64,000 nt of DNA from Anisakis pegreffii (GCA_035041965.1 JAPYMA010001682.1:1-64000), one strand, 5' to 3'; shown: positions 25,901 through 40,900, numbered from the stretch's first letter. Notes: generated by a model from the sequence alone, not told the origin. A program made the numbers and translations.

Positions 25901-28900
25901 CTCTCAGTCCAAATTTAGTAACATCACTTATTTGGATATCGAGATCATCGCATGAATGATCACTGGAATAAATGTACATTGTCGATCAAGTTTATCATCC
26001 GCATTGCATTCTTATTAACTGTAATTACTGAAGATCATCTTTGAGTGTCTCCAGTTGCTGAACTTTTTTGTCAGGCTGTTTCAATCTTCCACCGTGTTGA
26101 TTTTGCATAATCAAAAAAGTCAGCTCTGACACGATAGTCTAAATCCGAAAATTCAGTAAGATAATTCAATACTTAAAAACTCGAGATTTATTGAGAATGA
26201 TTTGTTGGAAAAGAAGACTGGCGGTAAAATTAGTGAAGAAGATGATCAGGGAATGATGAATGGTGCATCCAGAATCGATTCAAGATTGTTATTTCATGAA
26301 GTTCGAATTCAAAATAAGTCAAAATTTTTGTTATTTTGAAAACCTTTTCGATTATGAAATGCAACTAAAATCGTCGAACATTCTGAAACTTGTTGCTCTG
26401 TCTTTCAGATATGAGCCAACCGTTGTGCTAGTATTGCTATGAAACCACTTTCTTTTTATTTTCTTGTCCTAGATACTTGAAGAATAACTAATAAACCGTA
26501 ATGTGTTGCACGGAACAGTGGCATCGAAACAATGGTATCGTTCTAATGTCGAACAGTTTTGTGTTATCATGAACTGAACTCCCAAAAGCAACAAAGAGAT
26601 CGCAGAACATGAACCATCTCGAGTTGCACACAGCAACTATTGTATTTGCTCAATTTCTCTTGCAATCATTTTCTCATAAATCTTAAGAAGAATTCTATAA
26701 GTTGTCTTCTAATACCACAAACGATATCATTAGTGCACAGAAACAGAATATTCAACAATGAATAGCATTATACACGAAGTGATCATCGAATGGTCAAATC
26801 AATCGAATGTGATTGATTAATCGTTTATGGATAAACCACATTGGTATCATGCATGCGAGCTCATCAAACGTTCAGAAGACAAATATTTTTCTGTTGCGTT
26901 CTTCCTATTTCAATGATGAATTCAGAAAAGACATCAACTTTTGTGAAGGTTTAAAAATGAAAGTATCTTGACCGAAGAGAAGAAGTATTTCAGAAATTTA
27001 CATCGGCAAAATTCCGTTACATAGCAGCGTTTTTCATGTCGTTTTGGTTTCATCGATGAGTTGAAAATGAGTTGAGTGATCACATTTGTTCGTTGATTTC
27101 GATCAGGTTGTATTAATGTAATTTGTTTGTGCTTACGTATGACTTGATTTATGGTGATAGCTAAAAGATTATTGGTAGAGTGAGGTGAGATTTTCTGCGT
27201 TCATGGTACTGCCAATAATGAAAAAAGAACATCCATCCTGAAAGTTATTTTTGGAAAAGGTGCAAATAGTTGACTACTCAGCGAATGCTGTGATGATGCA
27301 CAGTAACAGTAAGCAAAGAAAAGTGAAAATCAAACTTCTCTATAAGCAAACAATTGACTAGGTTCAATAAGCGTTTGCTGCAATTTTCACGCAGTCCTTT
27401 TGATATCGTTTGTGAAAATGTTCTGAAGTCATGTGCATGTTCGTTCTTTGAAGATCTTCACTTTCGACGTGTAATCCACTTTCTCTTAGTTACGCTGATC
27501 AATGAATGATCAATGAATACTGACTTTCATTTGTTGCGAAAGTGGCAAAAGTGCTTGATGGATGATGCAAGTCATTCCAACTTTATAGTTTCTGGAACTC
27601 CCTCAGGTCTGCTATGAACTGAAGATGCCGAAACAAATACGTCATGAAACTGCTATTGCAAGGAAAAAAACAATCTGGATAATTGCTGATTGGATGAGCA
27701 AGAGTTTAAAACGAATCAGCACCATACGATCACAGTTGTTGTGCTTATTTATTTTTGTGGTTAAACAGAGTCATAATGTGTGGTATGGTCGAATCTTCAA
27801 CTTTTTTCAAATGGATTCGGAATAACGAAAAGTGCCTAAATGAGGATTTCACGAGACAAGAAACGGTCAAAGTGATTTCAAATGATCGCGATAAACGATA
27901 AGTATTTGATATTCCTCGTCTGTGTTCAATATTTATTCGTATTGAGTGTTCATATTGTCTTTATGACATATTTTTCGACAGTAACTTTCAATGGTTCGTC
28001 ATTAGTCTCAAACATATTTTCCAGGATAAAAACTTTATTACGTGACCAGTATGATAGTCATTGTTGTGAAATTACAACAACACATTATATTTTTGTGATT
28101 CTTTTTGGTACCGGATTTATAGAAGTCGTTAAGGTGTATATTATAGATTCAGCAATCCATTTTGTGTATTGTAATTTTGATGTATATTCCTTTTCTGCTG
28201 ACATTTTTTGATTTAATTTTTTAGTAGCCTTAAATATTATTATAGTGAAATGTGCATTTTATGACAGCTTAAACAATGGTGTGGATTGATTGAGTACTTC
28301 CTTCCTAAATTAGAGGAACCTTCAGTATTGCTGCTGCTTATGCAATTGAATTGTTGATTTTTGACTGCATTTCACCTTCTTTTCGCGTATGGAAAAATCG
28401 CATTCGATATATCTGGCATAAATAAATATTCAATGCAATTGAATTTTTCACTGATCAAATATGCAGGGACTATGCAAATACAATTTCATTCTTTCCTTAG
28501 TGGTAGATTTCATTCTTTCCTTAGTGGTAGTTCATCGTTTTATGCGATAATTTTTTGGAACATCGTGAATCAGGCTGACTGATCTGTTTAGATTAATACG
28601 GTCATCCATACTTACTTTCGATTTTGAACATCGTATGCTACTTATGATTACTTCTCTTGTCAGTGTCACCACGTTACCTACAGCCATTACGTTATTATTG
28701 AGCACCAAAGTTATCCTTCAAAGAATATGCAGCTCATTTACTCAGAGCGTCAGTATTTTCGGAATGAATATTTTTCTCATTCACTATTAGAAATACCATA
28801 TAACCGATTGATTCTAAAATCGCTTAACGCTGTTAGACTTTTGCTCATTCAGCGAGAATAATTCACCATTAAAGTTTTGGTACTGCATAACATCATTTTG

Positions 28901-31900
28901 GTACTGCATAATTGAAACGAGGAAATTGTAATGAATTTTGAGTTAAGCAAGAAAAAATATTGAAAAATATTGCCAAAATAGACCTAACTCAGGCTTCAAG
29001 TAAATAATTATATCAGTTGAAGTGAAGTTAACTTAAAAACGTTACCTGTTCTCATGTGAGGACAAGCAACACTGATTGGTTACGGTGAGGCAGGTGAGGT
29101 TACTTTCAACAAAATTATGACCATTACAGAGTAGGAAAAAAAGAAGCGAAGAAAAAAATTTATGACCCTTGCATCACTTCAAAGTCATTTTTCCGACTGA
29201 GTTGCTTGTTCAGGTGGTGAATCTTACCAGATACTATCTGCATTCGTACCATTGTGCAATCGTCTGGATTGAGCAGGCTATCAAACATTTGTAGCGTTGT
29301 TGGCCAGAATGCGTTTTCATTTGGTCCTTGACCTTGCCTTTCTTCGCCAATTACTACCATCTTATTGGAGATCTTTTGATTCATCCTGAATAACACTTCG
29401 TAATGGCTCTAATCCTTCTGTCGTCGTTCATTCTTGCTGCGTGATTTGCCCAAAGTACTCCGATGTCCTCTTCTAGTACTCCGCGATTATGTCTCCTACT
29501 GCACTCCTTCGGTGAATCTCCTCGCATCGGATGTGTTCTCGCAGCGATATTCCTAACCTACATCGCTGTTTGTTACCATTGTGCAATTAATTACTCATTG
29601 TAAAATGATAGAAGTTTTCGACGTTCCATCTCACGCCATTTTTAATTTGAGGTGGGATTCATGTGTTTAATATGCGTTCCAACTTATTTTCAGTACGTCG
29701 TATGCTTCAAAATTTTGAAGTCATTTCAGTTGTCGAATCTCTTAAATTATTCGTTGAATTCATGTGTTTTAATTGCAGCAGAATAGGTTGAGAGCTGAAG
29801 TTTCAAAATCGATTTGTGAACCGAAAGGAAATGGAAATTATTCCTTACCATCAGTTCCATGATGGAAAACATTTATTTCCAAGATTCATTTCTTTAATGT
29901 ATCATGGGTGTGTTAAAAAAAGATGAATTTCGCTTAATTTTATTGCACAATGCAATCAATTTTTGCAAATGAAATCAATTAATTGTTGATATAATGCTGG
30001 AAAATTATGCACGACATCGCCTCTAGGTAAGATAATGAAATCTTTAGAGAATGAATCGAGGTTTTTTAGGACTAGCTGATGTGGTCTAATCAAAATTTGA
30101 ATTGCTCAATCATACATATATGATTTTGTTTACTTGCTTGCAGTTCATTTGAATGTGATTAGTCGAAAGAAACCATCATCATATATGCATGTCATTTAAT
30201 GATATACATATATCTAAATTTTCGTAAATCACATTTTCTTCGTTTGTGAGATTTTAGGCAAAGGCTGACGTGCAATTCTTGCGTTTATACTCTTTATACA
30301 TAACAGTTTTGTGTTCAGAATTGCTGAAAGTGAGAACGAGAACGATTCGATTGAGCTGTCGGCGAGGAGTCTTCAGGGAATGGAGCGACGTCTTCGATCA
30401 TCTCCAGGTTGATTCATGTTGCTTTTACATTCCAATATTAAGCTCTCGACTCGACTAACTCGTTTCTACTTCAGCACTGATCATCGTTCAACAAATTTGT
30501 GTTCCACATTTGGCACTCAGAACATTTTGCATATTCGACTGATGATTTCTTAGCTGATCAGTGCTACGATATTTATTGCATGATTTCGATCCGCATCGTT
30601 TTACGAATTAATTTTTACTGATAACTTTTGAAATCACAAATTACCCACAGTCAAACATTACATTTCTCATCGTTTTTGTTCATTCCAATTTATACATACA
30701 TTCACGCTCTCCAGCACTGAGTTTCATCACATAGGGTTGTATGCTAAGAACAGTCTATCATTCATCGATGAATTCATCTCAATATGCCATGCAAACATTG
30801 ATGCATCAGAAAAAATTTTACGCATGATAATCCAGGAAATTGAGTTGTTCTCACATATGGTAATGCCAATCATCTGACTGATTATTCTGTAGGATCATAG
30901 GATCACTTGACATTTGCGGATCAAAATTTTTGGATTTTTTATTTGTATTTGGTTCAAATAATTTTTTTCAAAAGAACAAAATAGAATGAATTCAGACGAA
31001 GCTCGAAAAAACTGAAGAGATGTTGTCAGACAGAAAAATTGATATAGGTATGCGAAGATTGGTTTTCTGAAATAAAAAAATAGGTATGAACAACGCAACA
31101 ATTACTTGGAATCTGAACCTATCGGCACATCAAGTTGACCTCTTCATAATCAGTCGCTTTGCTTTACCCGTAAATTGTTTGACTCGTAAGTTCAATGGTT
31201 TTTGTCATTCAATATTGGAATTTTAAGTACAAACGCTTTCGTGTTGCTTATTTCGAACACTAAATGAATGACATCGATTTGAATGGTACTAATAATGTGT
31301 TTCGTAATACTTGTAAAAGATGAATTTCGCTTGAAAAATTAAACGACACTATTCATTGAAAAGGGGATCGCATAGAATGCATGAATGACCATTTTAAATG
31401 TGAAATTTTACACTTTATTGTTTGTTTCGATTGAATTATGATGTCATTTCCTCGATGAACGTAGAACAACAAAAAAAAAATCCTGATTGATAGTTAACAT
31501 TCATCGTTTTGATGCTGTAGATGTAATAAACTGAAGAAATGTTCAATTTTTTCGAAACATTCATCTATCTGATGCAACAACTTACCGTTTCATTGTGCCT
31601 CTTCTGTTCTTCTTTTTTTTCTGTTCTTGCTTTTTGGGGTGCAATTTAAGTTTTCCATATGCCAATCTCACCCGTGCATCATATCACAATCAGACCACTC
31701 ATTTCCTGTTCATTCTGAATTGCGATTATCGAGGTGTTTGCTAAGATCAACGACAAACGACAGCTAACACCACTTCTTTTCGTTATGTCACCTGACCTCA
31801 TTGATCATGAGTGTTATATAATTAATCACCGAAGCAACTCTTTGTTCATCAGCTATTCACGAGAAATGCTCGTTCATTGTGAATAACGATCGCTTGAAGC

Positions 31901-34900
31901 CGTTCATATTCTGCGACGAAGCACTCAATCCAGAATTTTCAGTTAGTATGAAGAGAATGCAATAGTGAAATAAAAATATTCGAAATGAGGAAGGAAACTA
32001 AACGCTGCAATTGTCCATTGTTTGACTGCTCTGAGTGCATGCGCAATACTGAAAATCATTGATTGTTCAAAAGGCGTTTTGAAAAAAATTTTAAATGAAC
32101 TATAATAATAAGCGAGCAAAACGACTGAATGATGGTCATTGTGTCTATTTTACGTACAGAATGCAGTGAACGGGTCAATTGCATTGGATGTTGATTTCAG
32201 AGAACCACTTTTGAGCGATTCGAAAACTCTTTAACAAATACCTTTCCAACTGTAGTGTTTCAGATATCGTGCCAAAATTTTTTGTAAATCTTGAGAATAT
32301 TCGTTTTGTGCTGAGTAACCGTATTGTTACGTTGACCAGAGAATGAACTAATCGCAGGCATTTTATTGCGATGAGATAAGAAAGCGACGAAACAACGCAA
32401 CGAGTGAACGTTTGATGTGATCTCCAGATTGACGTCTCGTGATCCTTATTTTGCCCCTGTATAGATAAACTTTAAGAAATGATCTTCAAGTGAAAATATT
32501 GGCTGTTTTGCCACATTTTAATTAAGTATGGATCACATTAGCACAATTATTCAGCAATGATGCCCTCGCCAATATAATGAGTGAATGGGTTTCAAGTGAA
32601 TTCATCATACGTGCATTTAGGATCCTAAATTTCAGCGTGTTCAGTGTGACTCCCTCTAGATTTATCACACATCTAACGTTTACTCTAATTAGTAACTCGG
32701 AATAACATTCGAGAATTTCACAAATTTTAGTAATTAGGGGAAGAAGAAAGTATTGGAAGAAAACTCTTAAAAATATAATTACATTGGAAAGAGCGGGTAG
32801 TTGAGGTTCAGTTGTCTTTGCATTCTGCTTGTCATTATAACCTGATGGATAAAAATCTCAGTTTATGCTTAATTAGTCACCTGATTTTCACATCTTGATA
32901 CAGTTCTTTGTTCTGATGTCTTGTGTAAAAAGTTAACACAAGTTAGAATTCCTAAAGAGTAACAATTATTATCGTTTTACTTGACAAGTTGACAATGACG
33001 CAGTTGTGGCCGGGCTTGAAAGGCCCTGTTGAAGTCTGATAGTATAAAATGGTTTAGGTCGCGCACCTGATCTGGTAGAATTTTCTCTCCTTCTCTTCTA
33101 GTTAAAGTCAGGTGAATGAACAAAGTCACAGAATCTCGGATCTTCGGCGACAATATCCATGAAGTTATGAAAAATTGAATGCTGACGCCCGGTCCCTCAG
33201 GCCCGTTCGTCGTGCCTGGCTAAATATGAACGATTTTATTTTCCGATTCATTTCGTAAACACTATCGATCATGTGGTGCATTTCCATGAATAATGTTATT
33301 CTATTTAAGTTAATGCAAACTTTCGCACTGTGCTATCACTTGAAAATGATGACGTTCACTTTCCATCATGGTCATATTCTTCCGACAAGAAACTTTATTA
33401 TCGGATTTTATTACTGTATGTGCTTGTCTCTGTCGCATTTTATGTATTTCAGTATCGAAAAAAAAAATCAAGTAATCAGTTTAGGATGATGTTTATAGCT
33501 TGAAATGTGTAAAAAGGCAGCATGATGAACGTTCATCGCGAATATGTACTTATTATGAGTGGTTATGATTGGATGCCAGGCAAAAAAAAGTACCATTCGG
33601 GATGGGTGTTTCATTTCCCTTGATAATCAGCTGAAAAGTGACAACTAAACATAATATTTTGGTGGCAGATGCATAAATGAGCATAACAACATTCATTTAA
33701 GATACGCAGGCAGCAACTCTGAATTAACATTTGCTTTCATTCTTGCTTACTCCTTTCAGCACTCAGTTCTCGACTACTATACAACCTCATCTTATATCCA
33801 GTCGCTATTCCGCGATTAGCAGAGATAATTTCCCTCCGCTAATTCGCTACTTTTCGTTTGCAAGGAAACGCTTATTCTTCCGATATTAAGATATTTGAAA
33901 GGCATATTTGCGCTCAAGCACTGAACAGTTCTAAATTCGAACTTATCGTGCTGACCGGGTTGGGGTTAAATAGCAAAAATGCTTGCTATAACTACACCAT
34001 TAACATCCCGTCTGAGCTCACTGGGTTGTGTAACCTTAAGTAGTGCAGTGAGGTTGTCTTAGATTCTTTCTCTCAGGCGAACTGCTCAGCGTGTTGATGT
34101 CCTTGGAAAGGCGATGCAGGCTGATGGTTTTCATCTTTGAATTTCGTTGTTATCATTTGCTTATTTTCTTATTTTTGGATTTTGCATTTTATCGGTGTTT
34201 ATTGCTGGCAAGCTTTTTGTTGTTGAATGAATCAATGAAACTTTCTAGTGGTACTATAGCGTAATGAGGTTTTTTCCGTGACAAATCAACAACGTGATTG
34301 CCATTTTTGGCAGAAGATTTGCAAGTAGCGATTAGCGAATTAATTTTACCGAGTACCGTTTTAAGCGAAAACTACCGCTATTTTTTTCAATTAGCGGCAT
34401 CTTTAGCGAGAAGTTTTAGCTGCGCTACTAGTGGGTGGTTTTTAGCCCAACAGAAATACTTTTTATTGCGATTTAACGATTAGCGAAGCCACCTTTTTTC
34501 AGCAACGTGCTTACATAATTTGTCTTGTCTTAGAGCCACTTGTTCAATTTTTCAGGATTTATTTACTTATCTGTTTAAGTAATTAATTAACTAACTAATT
34601 AAATTAATTCATCATATAACTGATGTATTTGTTTATCTTATCAACAGTTGCAAGTCATTGGGAATTTGTGCATCTCTGTTATCACCTACAAATATCAAGT
34701 TCTTCCTTCCTTGACAGTCATCTTTTTGCGCTGCTGACGATATCAGCGCCTGGAATCATCCATTTCCGATGAGTCTTATCATTATATAGTGCAGTTATAT
34801 CACTCATATATTTGCATCACGATAGCGCATAGCTTTCTCATTTCCGTGTCTATTTCGTGCACGTTGAAGAGCATTTTAAAACTGAACACAGTTACTTACT

Positions 34901-37900
34901 TGCTCAATGAAACTCACAGCAAGTTGGAACATGAAGAAACTTTAACACTTTGTGGACACACTTACCTATTGCAAAACTGTCACTGTTTAGTAACGTGAAA
35001 ATCTTCGCTAGCTGTGACTATTTTTTCAAGTGTGTTTTGCTATGTTCTTATTATTCTTATGATTTTTGTCCTTTTTTAGTTGATTTCATTTTTTTTTTGG
35101 AATCAATTTCTCATTTTGACGAACAACTTTTCACGACAAGTACTTAGTCGATTTCATGCACCAGTAAAACGACACTTCTTATGCTGTTTCGTTGTTAATT
35201 ACAAATTAGTAGCAGTTCGACTGAACTGAAGTATCACACTCGGATAGATCTGGAATTACAGCATCGTCCAACTAATTTCATGGTCAGCAGTGACAACTGT
35301 CAAGTGAGTACAATTTTTTGCATAGACTGGACTCCACTTACAGTGGCTCAAAGCGTAGCACTTTTTACGTACTATGTGAACATGCATATTAATCTATTTC
35401 CACATTTCTATTACGGATTGTTCCAAAAATTTTTGAATCGTCGTTCTTCTCATTCTCGCTTTGGTTTCGTCGAGTAGTGGTGAAACGATTGAACTTTATT
35501 GATGAGTTTCAGATGGATTTTGGCAACAGATGCATCATGACGCTCTCCAGGTTTCTTTAAGCGAGTACGAATTCAGCCGGAAAATGGCGATTCAGGTGGA
35601 AGAGGATGAACACAAAGTAGGTGTCACAAAATGGCTTTTGTGTTCCATTAGAACGAACTATTTATGTATGCTCAGCCAATTGACAACTTTCATCCTTCAA
35701 ATCGGAATATGAGTAGAAGCAGTTGACGAAGACAGTTTATATTTCGAGTAGTAAACAGTGGAGACAAAAGCGATAAGTTAGGAACGTCTTTTGAATCGTC
35801 ATAATTTCACGAACACTGCTATTTTCTCATGTTCAACAAGTGCAGGTCAAATTTTTGTTGGAGTAAATCCGTTGCTGTGATATGCTGTGAAGATCTTCGC
35901 TACGTTCATCAAGAGTCATCGAAATTTCTCTCAAAACAATACTTCTAATCAATTATAAACTCTGAATCTGATTCTTCGAATGCACTTTTTTCTAATATTC
36001 AACACTGAAGTTTTCATCTCAGTTTCCCTACAAGGGAACAGTGTAAACGATTTCTTCAAACTCTCGTAAATTTACCATTGTACAGCTCGGTCAATCAATG
36101 AATAATTTCAATCTATCGCATCATTTCATTAAGGAGCATCAAATGTTGGTTCAATTGGATGAGTTACTCATGAAATGTGAAAGTCGAGATGAAAACGAAG
36201 AGTGGCATCAATTGGGCCGTTGGATTCGATACGAAGAAGCAGTCGAGAAGGGCGCTCAACGCTTCGGAAAACCGAAATTATCATCGTTGTCGTTTCATGC
36301 TTTATTGCAGCTGAGACACTGCTTCGAAATAGGTTCATATTCGTGTTATTGCTATCACCATTATTGATATTATCATCAGTGTTAGAAGTCTCTCTTTTTT
36401 CTGACTAAAATTTCTTCAAAGTTACATTATCAGCGTTTAACGCTTTGGCATACTTCTTATCTGCTTGTTTTTAACTATTTTGACAGTATCTCACATATTA
36501 ACGAAACGAAGCAAGAATGACTTGAATGGATAAAATTTCCAGTATTGTGAAAAATGTTGCGACCACAACTTGCGCTTAAGAACAAATGACAAACTGAAAC
36601 ATTATTCGAAAGGGATTGATAGAGAAAGTGATGATTTTATGGCTGCATAAAATGAACAAAATGATTTTTTTGGAACAAAGTGAAGACATTGGACTATAAC
36701 AGTGGTTCTCAATCTTCTTTTCGGTCCACACTCCCTACAACAATAGGTAAAATGTCCTCGCACCTCTCACAACGTCCACTTCGTATCTTTCATCAACTAC
36801 AATGAGTGGAGATAAATGTAAACCATTAGAGCACGTTGTAGTCTTTTCAAAATTATATGCATTAAAGTCCATTTACACACATATATGCGTTGAACTCCGC
36901 CCTCACCTGCTTCAATGTATGAACAATAAAACTTTATCTCGAATCCCCTGGCTTACCATCTCGCACCGCTCGGGGGAGCAAGCACTACTATTTGAGAAAC
37001 CCTGGACTACACAATATCAAACATGGACAATTTGAAATATGTACATCTCTTGAGAGAGCTTATTTCGACAGAGTATCTCTTTCAAAAGACTATATCTCAA
37101 TCAAATCGTCATACAATTTTTATATGAACGATTTTTTCTTGTAATTTTGCATCGAAAATCTACAAGTTGACGAAACCACAAGGAACAACAATATGTTTGC
37201 AGGTGCCGTTATGCTGGATTTGAATCTAGATTCTTATGAAAATGTTTTCGAAGGAATTGTTGAAGAAATGGTACGAACTAATACCGTTCACAGGTGGGTT
37301 ATAAAATGTATACTCGTAAGAATGAAAGCGGCTACTGGCCCTTTCATTTGGCGAATTCGTTTGATACACATATCTGCTGAAATTTTTTCCAGCAGTCTAT
37401 ACTATCGTTTGTGGAAAATTAAGATGTTTCCAATTTTTTGAGGCATTTTTTGTGGTTCTTAATCTGTTTATCGTTCGCTCAAGGATACAAAGAAGAATAC
37501 TGCAGGAATGCAAGGAGCAAACATGCAATTTTAACAGAATTCGAGCATTAAAAAACTTTTTTTAGAACGGATCGTGACCATTTGCTTCATCTGCTGAAAT
37601 TACCACGTCGACATACATTTCAACCATCATTTCAACCACCTGAAGGAACATTACGGACGTTCGGACGTTATTTTGGCTTTCGAGGCAATAAAGTTAGTTT
37701 CGGGTTCAACTTGCGCTCACACCGTAGTCAATAAAGCTTTAAGTGCAGTCATTCTGATTGAAGGAATAGAAATTCACCAGCGTTTCTCAAAGTATCTTTC
37801 TGTAAATACTCGCTATTATAAGAATTTAGGCAACACAAAACGAAGAATAACATATTTGTAATAGCGTATAAAGAATTATCAGCCGATATTGCATTTGGTC

Positions 37901-40900
37901 AGGATGCCAATAAAAATATTCGTTCAGGAATATGATAGTAATGTGACTACGCAAATGACAAACGGTCAGAACATATCGCCTAAGCGAGCAGCGCATACCA
38001 GAAGACGTTCTGTTTTTCCTTGGGACAGAGCTCCCTGGAACACTGAATTGCTCAAACGATTGTCTACAGGTTTAGCTTATTCGCGAGTCCATCAAATAAC
38101 AACAATATTTCTTAATAATCACTTGACTGATGCGGAATCCTTTCATATGATTGGCTGCAGCAAGAATTTATATGCGTTTTGTTTGACATGTACGTAAATC
38201 TTCAACTTTTCCTATGATGGCATTTCGAGCTGAAACAGTCCCATGAATGGCTAGAAATTGGTGTCCTGAATACTCTTACATGGTTATTTGAGCCGCTGAC
38301 GTTTCTGGATCGCTTGACTCCCTCCATCTTATTGGATTCGTCCAAAATAGTTGCATTTCAGATGCGGAGGCTGCCTCGGTGAGCGTCGGCACATCGGCTA
38401 AATTACGACATTTGTGCATCGCTTTTGTGCGTTTACATCCCGATACTTATATCGAAAACCAAGTGGAACTTCCTCTGCCTCTTAGGTGAGCGGCCACCTG
38501 CAAACTTCTGTTCAGAAATCTGCCGTATCTGCGCACTTAATGAGCGTGTATGGTTATCTCTCTATCATTAGACATTTACCGACTAATACATTTTCCGTTT
38601 AAGGTATTTGTTCGTAATTTTGGGGCCTATAACGCCAAATCTTGATTTTCACGAAATCGGCCGTTCCCTATGTGCACTTCTCGCGAACCGATCCTTTCGA
38701 GACGCTTGCTCTTGTGCGCTTGATCGTACGGATATCATACAAGTATGTTCAGTTGTCGTTCGAAAAACTGATTTATGTACCGTTCATATCAAAATAAGAA
38801 CGTTTCGGATTGTCTTATGCTTAGAGTTCAATAAAAGCAGATCAACGAATGTTCGTGTGACCAGAACGCTCCATTATTTCTTTAGTTACACTTTTATATC
38901 TATGTGTATAAAACAGTCATATTTCAAATTCAGATATTTAATCGCGTTAATGAATCATTACTTGTATCCGACTTTTTGTGACATAAGCGAATGTATTATA
39001 TGTAGATGTCATCAAATCGAACCCTATCTGTATGATCAAATCATCTTCATCGCTTCAACAGTCGTTCCTGTACGGTGCATTCTTATAACGACAAAATAAC
39101 GACTCCAACAATATTTCCGGCAATTGCGATTTATAGGCTATAAACGACTTTTTGGATGAATCAACGGTGATCCCACCAGGCGACTGGGAATTGGATAAAT
39201 TTGTTGAGCACGATTTTATTCGTACGCATCGTGTACGACACACACTCGGTTCAAGACGTCGTGCTCTTGTAACAAGACCCGTCGAACTTGATCAGTATCT
39301 GTTAGATGAGGAGAAACGAAAGAAAAATGACCCACTCAGGTTTCAACTCAATCAACCTCTTACAGTTATGAACAAATCCACCACTGCCTCAGTTTCTAAA
39401 CTCATCGTAATCGGTCATCTCTTCGCAAAATATCAGCCATTCATTATCGTATGATTTTCTCCAAATATATGCCGCATTTTCAAATGTCATTGCTTGCTAC
39501 ACACTGATCTACATCTACTCATTGCTGTTCAGAAGGACTGGCGTTGTGTTCGGTGGTCTTAAACGTGAAGTGCAAAAGCGATATCCTTATTACATATCAG
39601 ATCTGACGGATGCGTTTAATTTACAGTGTGTACGATGTGTTATCTTCATTTTTCTCACCTGTTTCTTTCCTGCCCTTACTTTTGGCGCAATTATCGGTAG
39701 ATTATTTTACAATCATTCTCTTATCATCATTCTAACATACCAAGTTGTGGAACCTGTGGTTTCAGAACTTTATTTTTCCTGTACGAATAGTTCTCACCCT
39801 ACCCTCCTCATTGAACGTGGAAGGATTCCTGCTTATCTTATCAATGCAATGTTCTGACATTTATTTTAATTAATGAAAAGAATATGTATTTTACGATTGT
39901 TTGATTCAGTGAGCAACAAACCGTTTTCTGATAAGTGACTTATCAGGTGAAATAACGAACGGTGAAATTGGGATGATTGAAACGTTACTTGCTACGTCAC
40001 TTGGTGGGATTACATTTGCACTTCTTTCAACTCAACCTCTTATTGTAATGGGTGTAGTTGGCTCGATGCTCATTTTTGAAGAATCACTTTATGAGGTTGC
40101 TTTTGTTTCGCTTATTCTCGATTTATATTATTGTGGCGATATTCAACCTAATTTTTATCAGTCTCATCAACTTAATAGTGCTACGTCGTAATAACTTGAA
40201 AATTTTCGCTGGAATTATCAGTTATTAGAAATTGATTCGTTATTATTGTGAGGATTTGATTTTCCATTGCTTTGAACCCATCGCGAATTTCCATAACACA
40301 TTTTTCTGCAGTTCTCATCAGTCAATGGCTTCCCATATTTGGCAATGCGATTTTGGGTTTCTGTTTGGGCTTTTCTTTTTGCAGCGGTGAGTGAGTTGAA
40401 TTTATTTCATTACTGGCAAATGCATTCGTATTAAAATTTGACTGAGCGTCAAAAAATTCAATCAGTTTGAGAGATTGGTTCGGAATTGAACAATGTAATA
40501 TGTTATACTGATTGAATGAAATGATTCTGTTTCAACCACAGGATGTGATTTTGTATTCAGGTGGTCGTGTGCTTTGAAGGGTCATTATTGATTCGTAACG
40601 TCACTCGTTTTTCGGACGATATTTTATCGGCTCTCATCTCAGTTATTTTCTTTTCTGAGTGTATTCGTTTTTTGTGGACAATTTTCTCCGAGAATCCTTT
40701 GATGACTGCTGAGCAGTACTGTAATTCATCTCTTCAAGACATGTTAGTCTTTTGGGTTCATTACAGTGCTCGATTATGATCAAATGAATGAAGCAAGCGT
40801 TTCCATAAAGTGCATTCAAATATCAGGTTGCGATTAGATAACAATTCAACGAGTTCAACTCGACATTCAAATGCTCAACCAAACACTGCACTCTTAGCCG

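Larger units (their letters stand above)
25624..30318 (+). other. Third SLC4 intron, with short tandem repeats and a LINE remnant
   Basis: Begins GTGAGT and ends TGTGTTCAG. It contains a duplicated 24-bp unit at 28483-28530, a duplicated unit of about 21 bp at 28875-28912 and the retrotransposon remnant at 29350-29560. The hydrophobic 109-codon frame at 27882-28211 (+) is unsupported. Confidence 0.45.
30408..35512 (+). other. Fourth SLC4 intron (about 5.1 kb)
   Basis: Begins GTTGAT and ends GATGAGTTTCAG. It contains a GC-richer patch at 33000-33240, an AGCG-rich repeat at about 34290-34500, and a possible alternative first exon at 35280-35303 (ATG to a CAA|GTGAGT donor, eight codons). That exon would fit in frame to an internal acceptor at 35529. 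Confidence 0.45.

Noticed and set aside
27882..28211. 109-codon hydrophobic frame as a membrane protein gene
   Set aside because: AT-rich DNA readily yields hydrophobic codons; there is no splice context or family motif, and it lies in an inferred intron.
35280..35303. ATG exon at 35280 as the main SLC4 start
   Set aside because: It joins exon 5 only through an internal acceptor at 35529, while the better acceptor at 35512 fits the upstream exon chain; kept only as a possible alternative.
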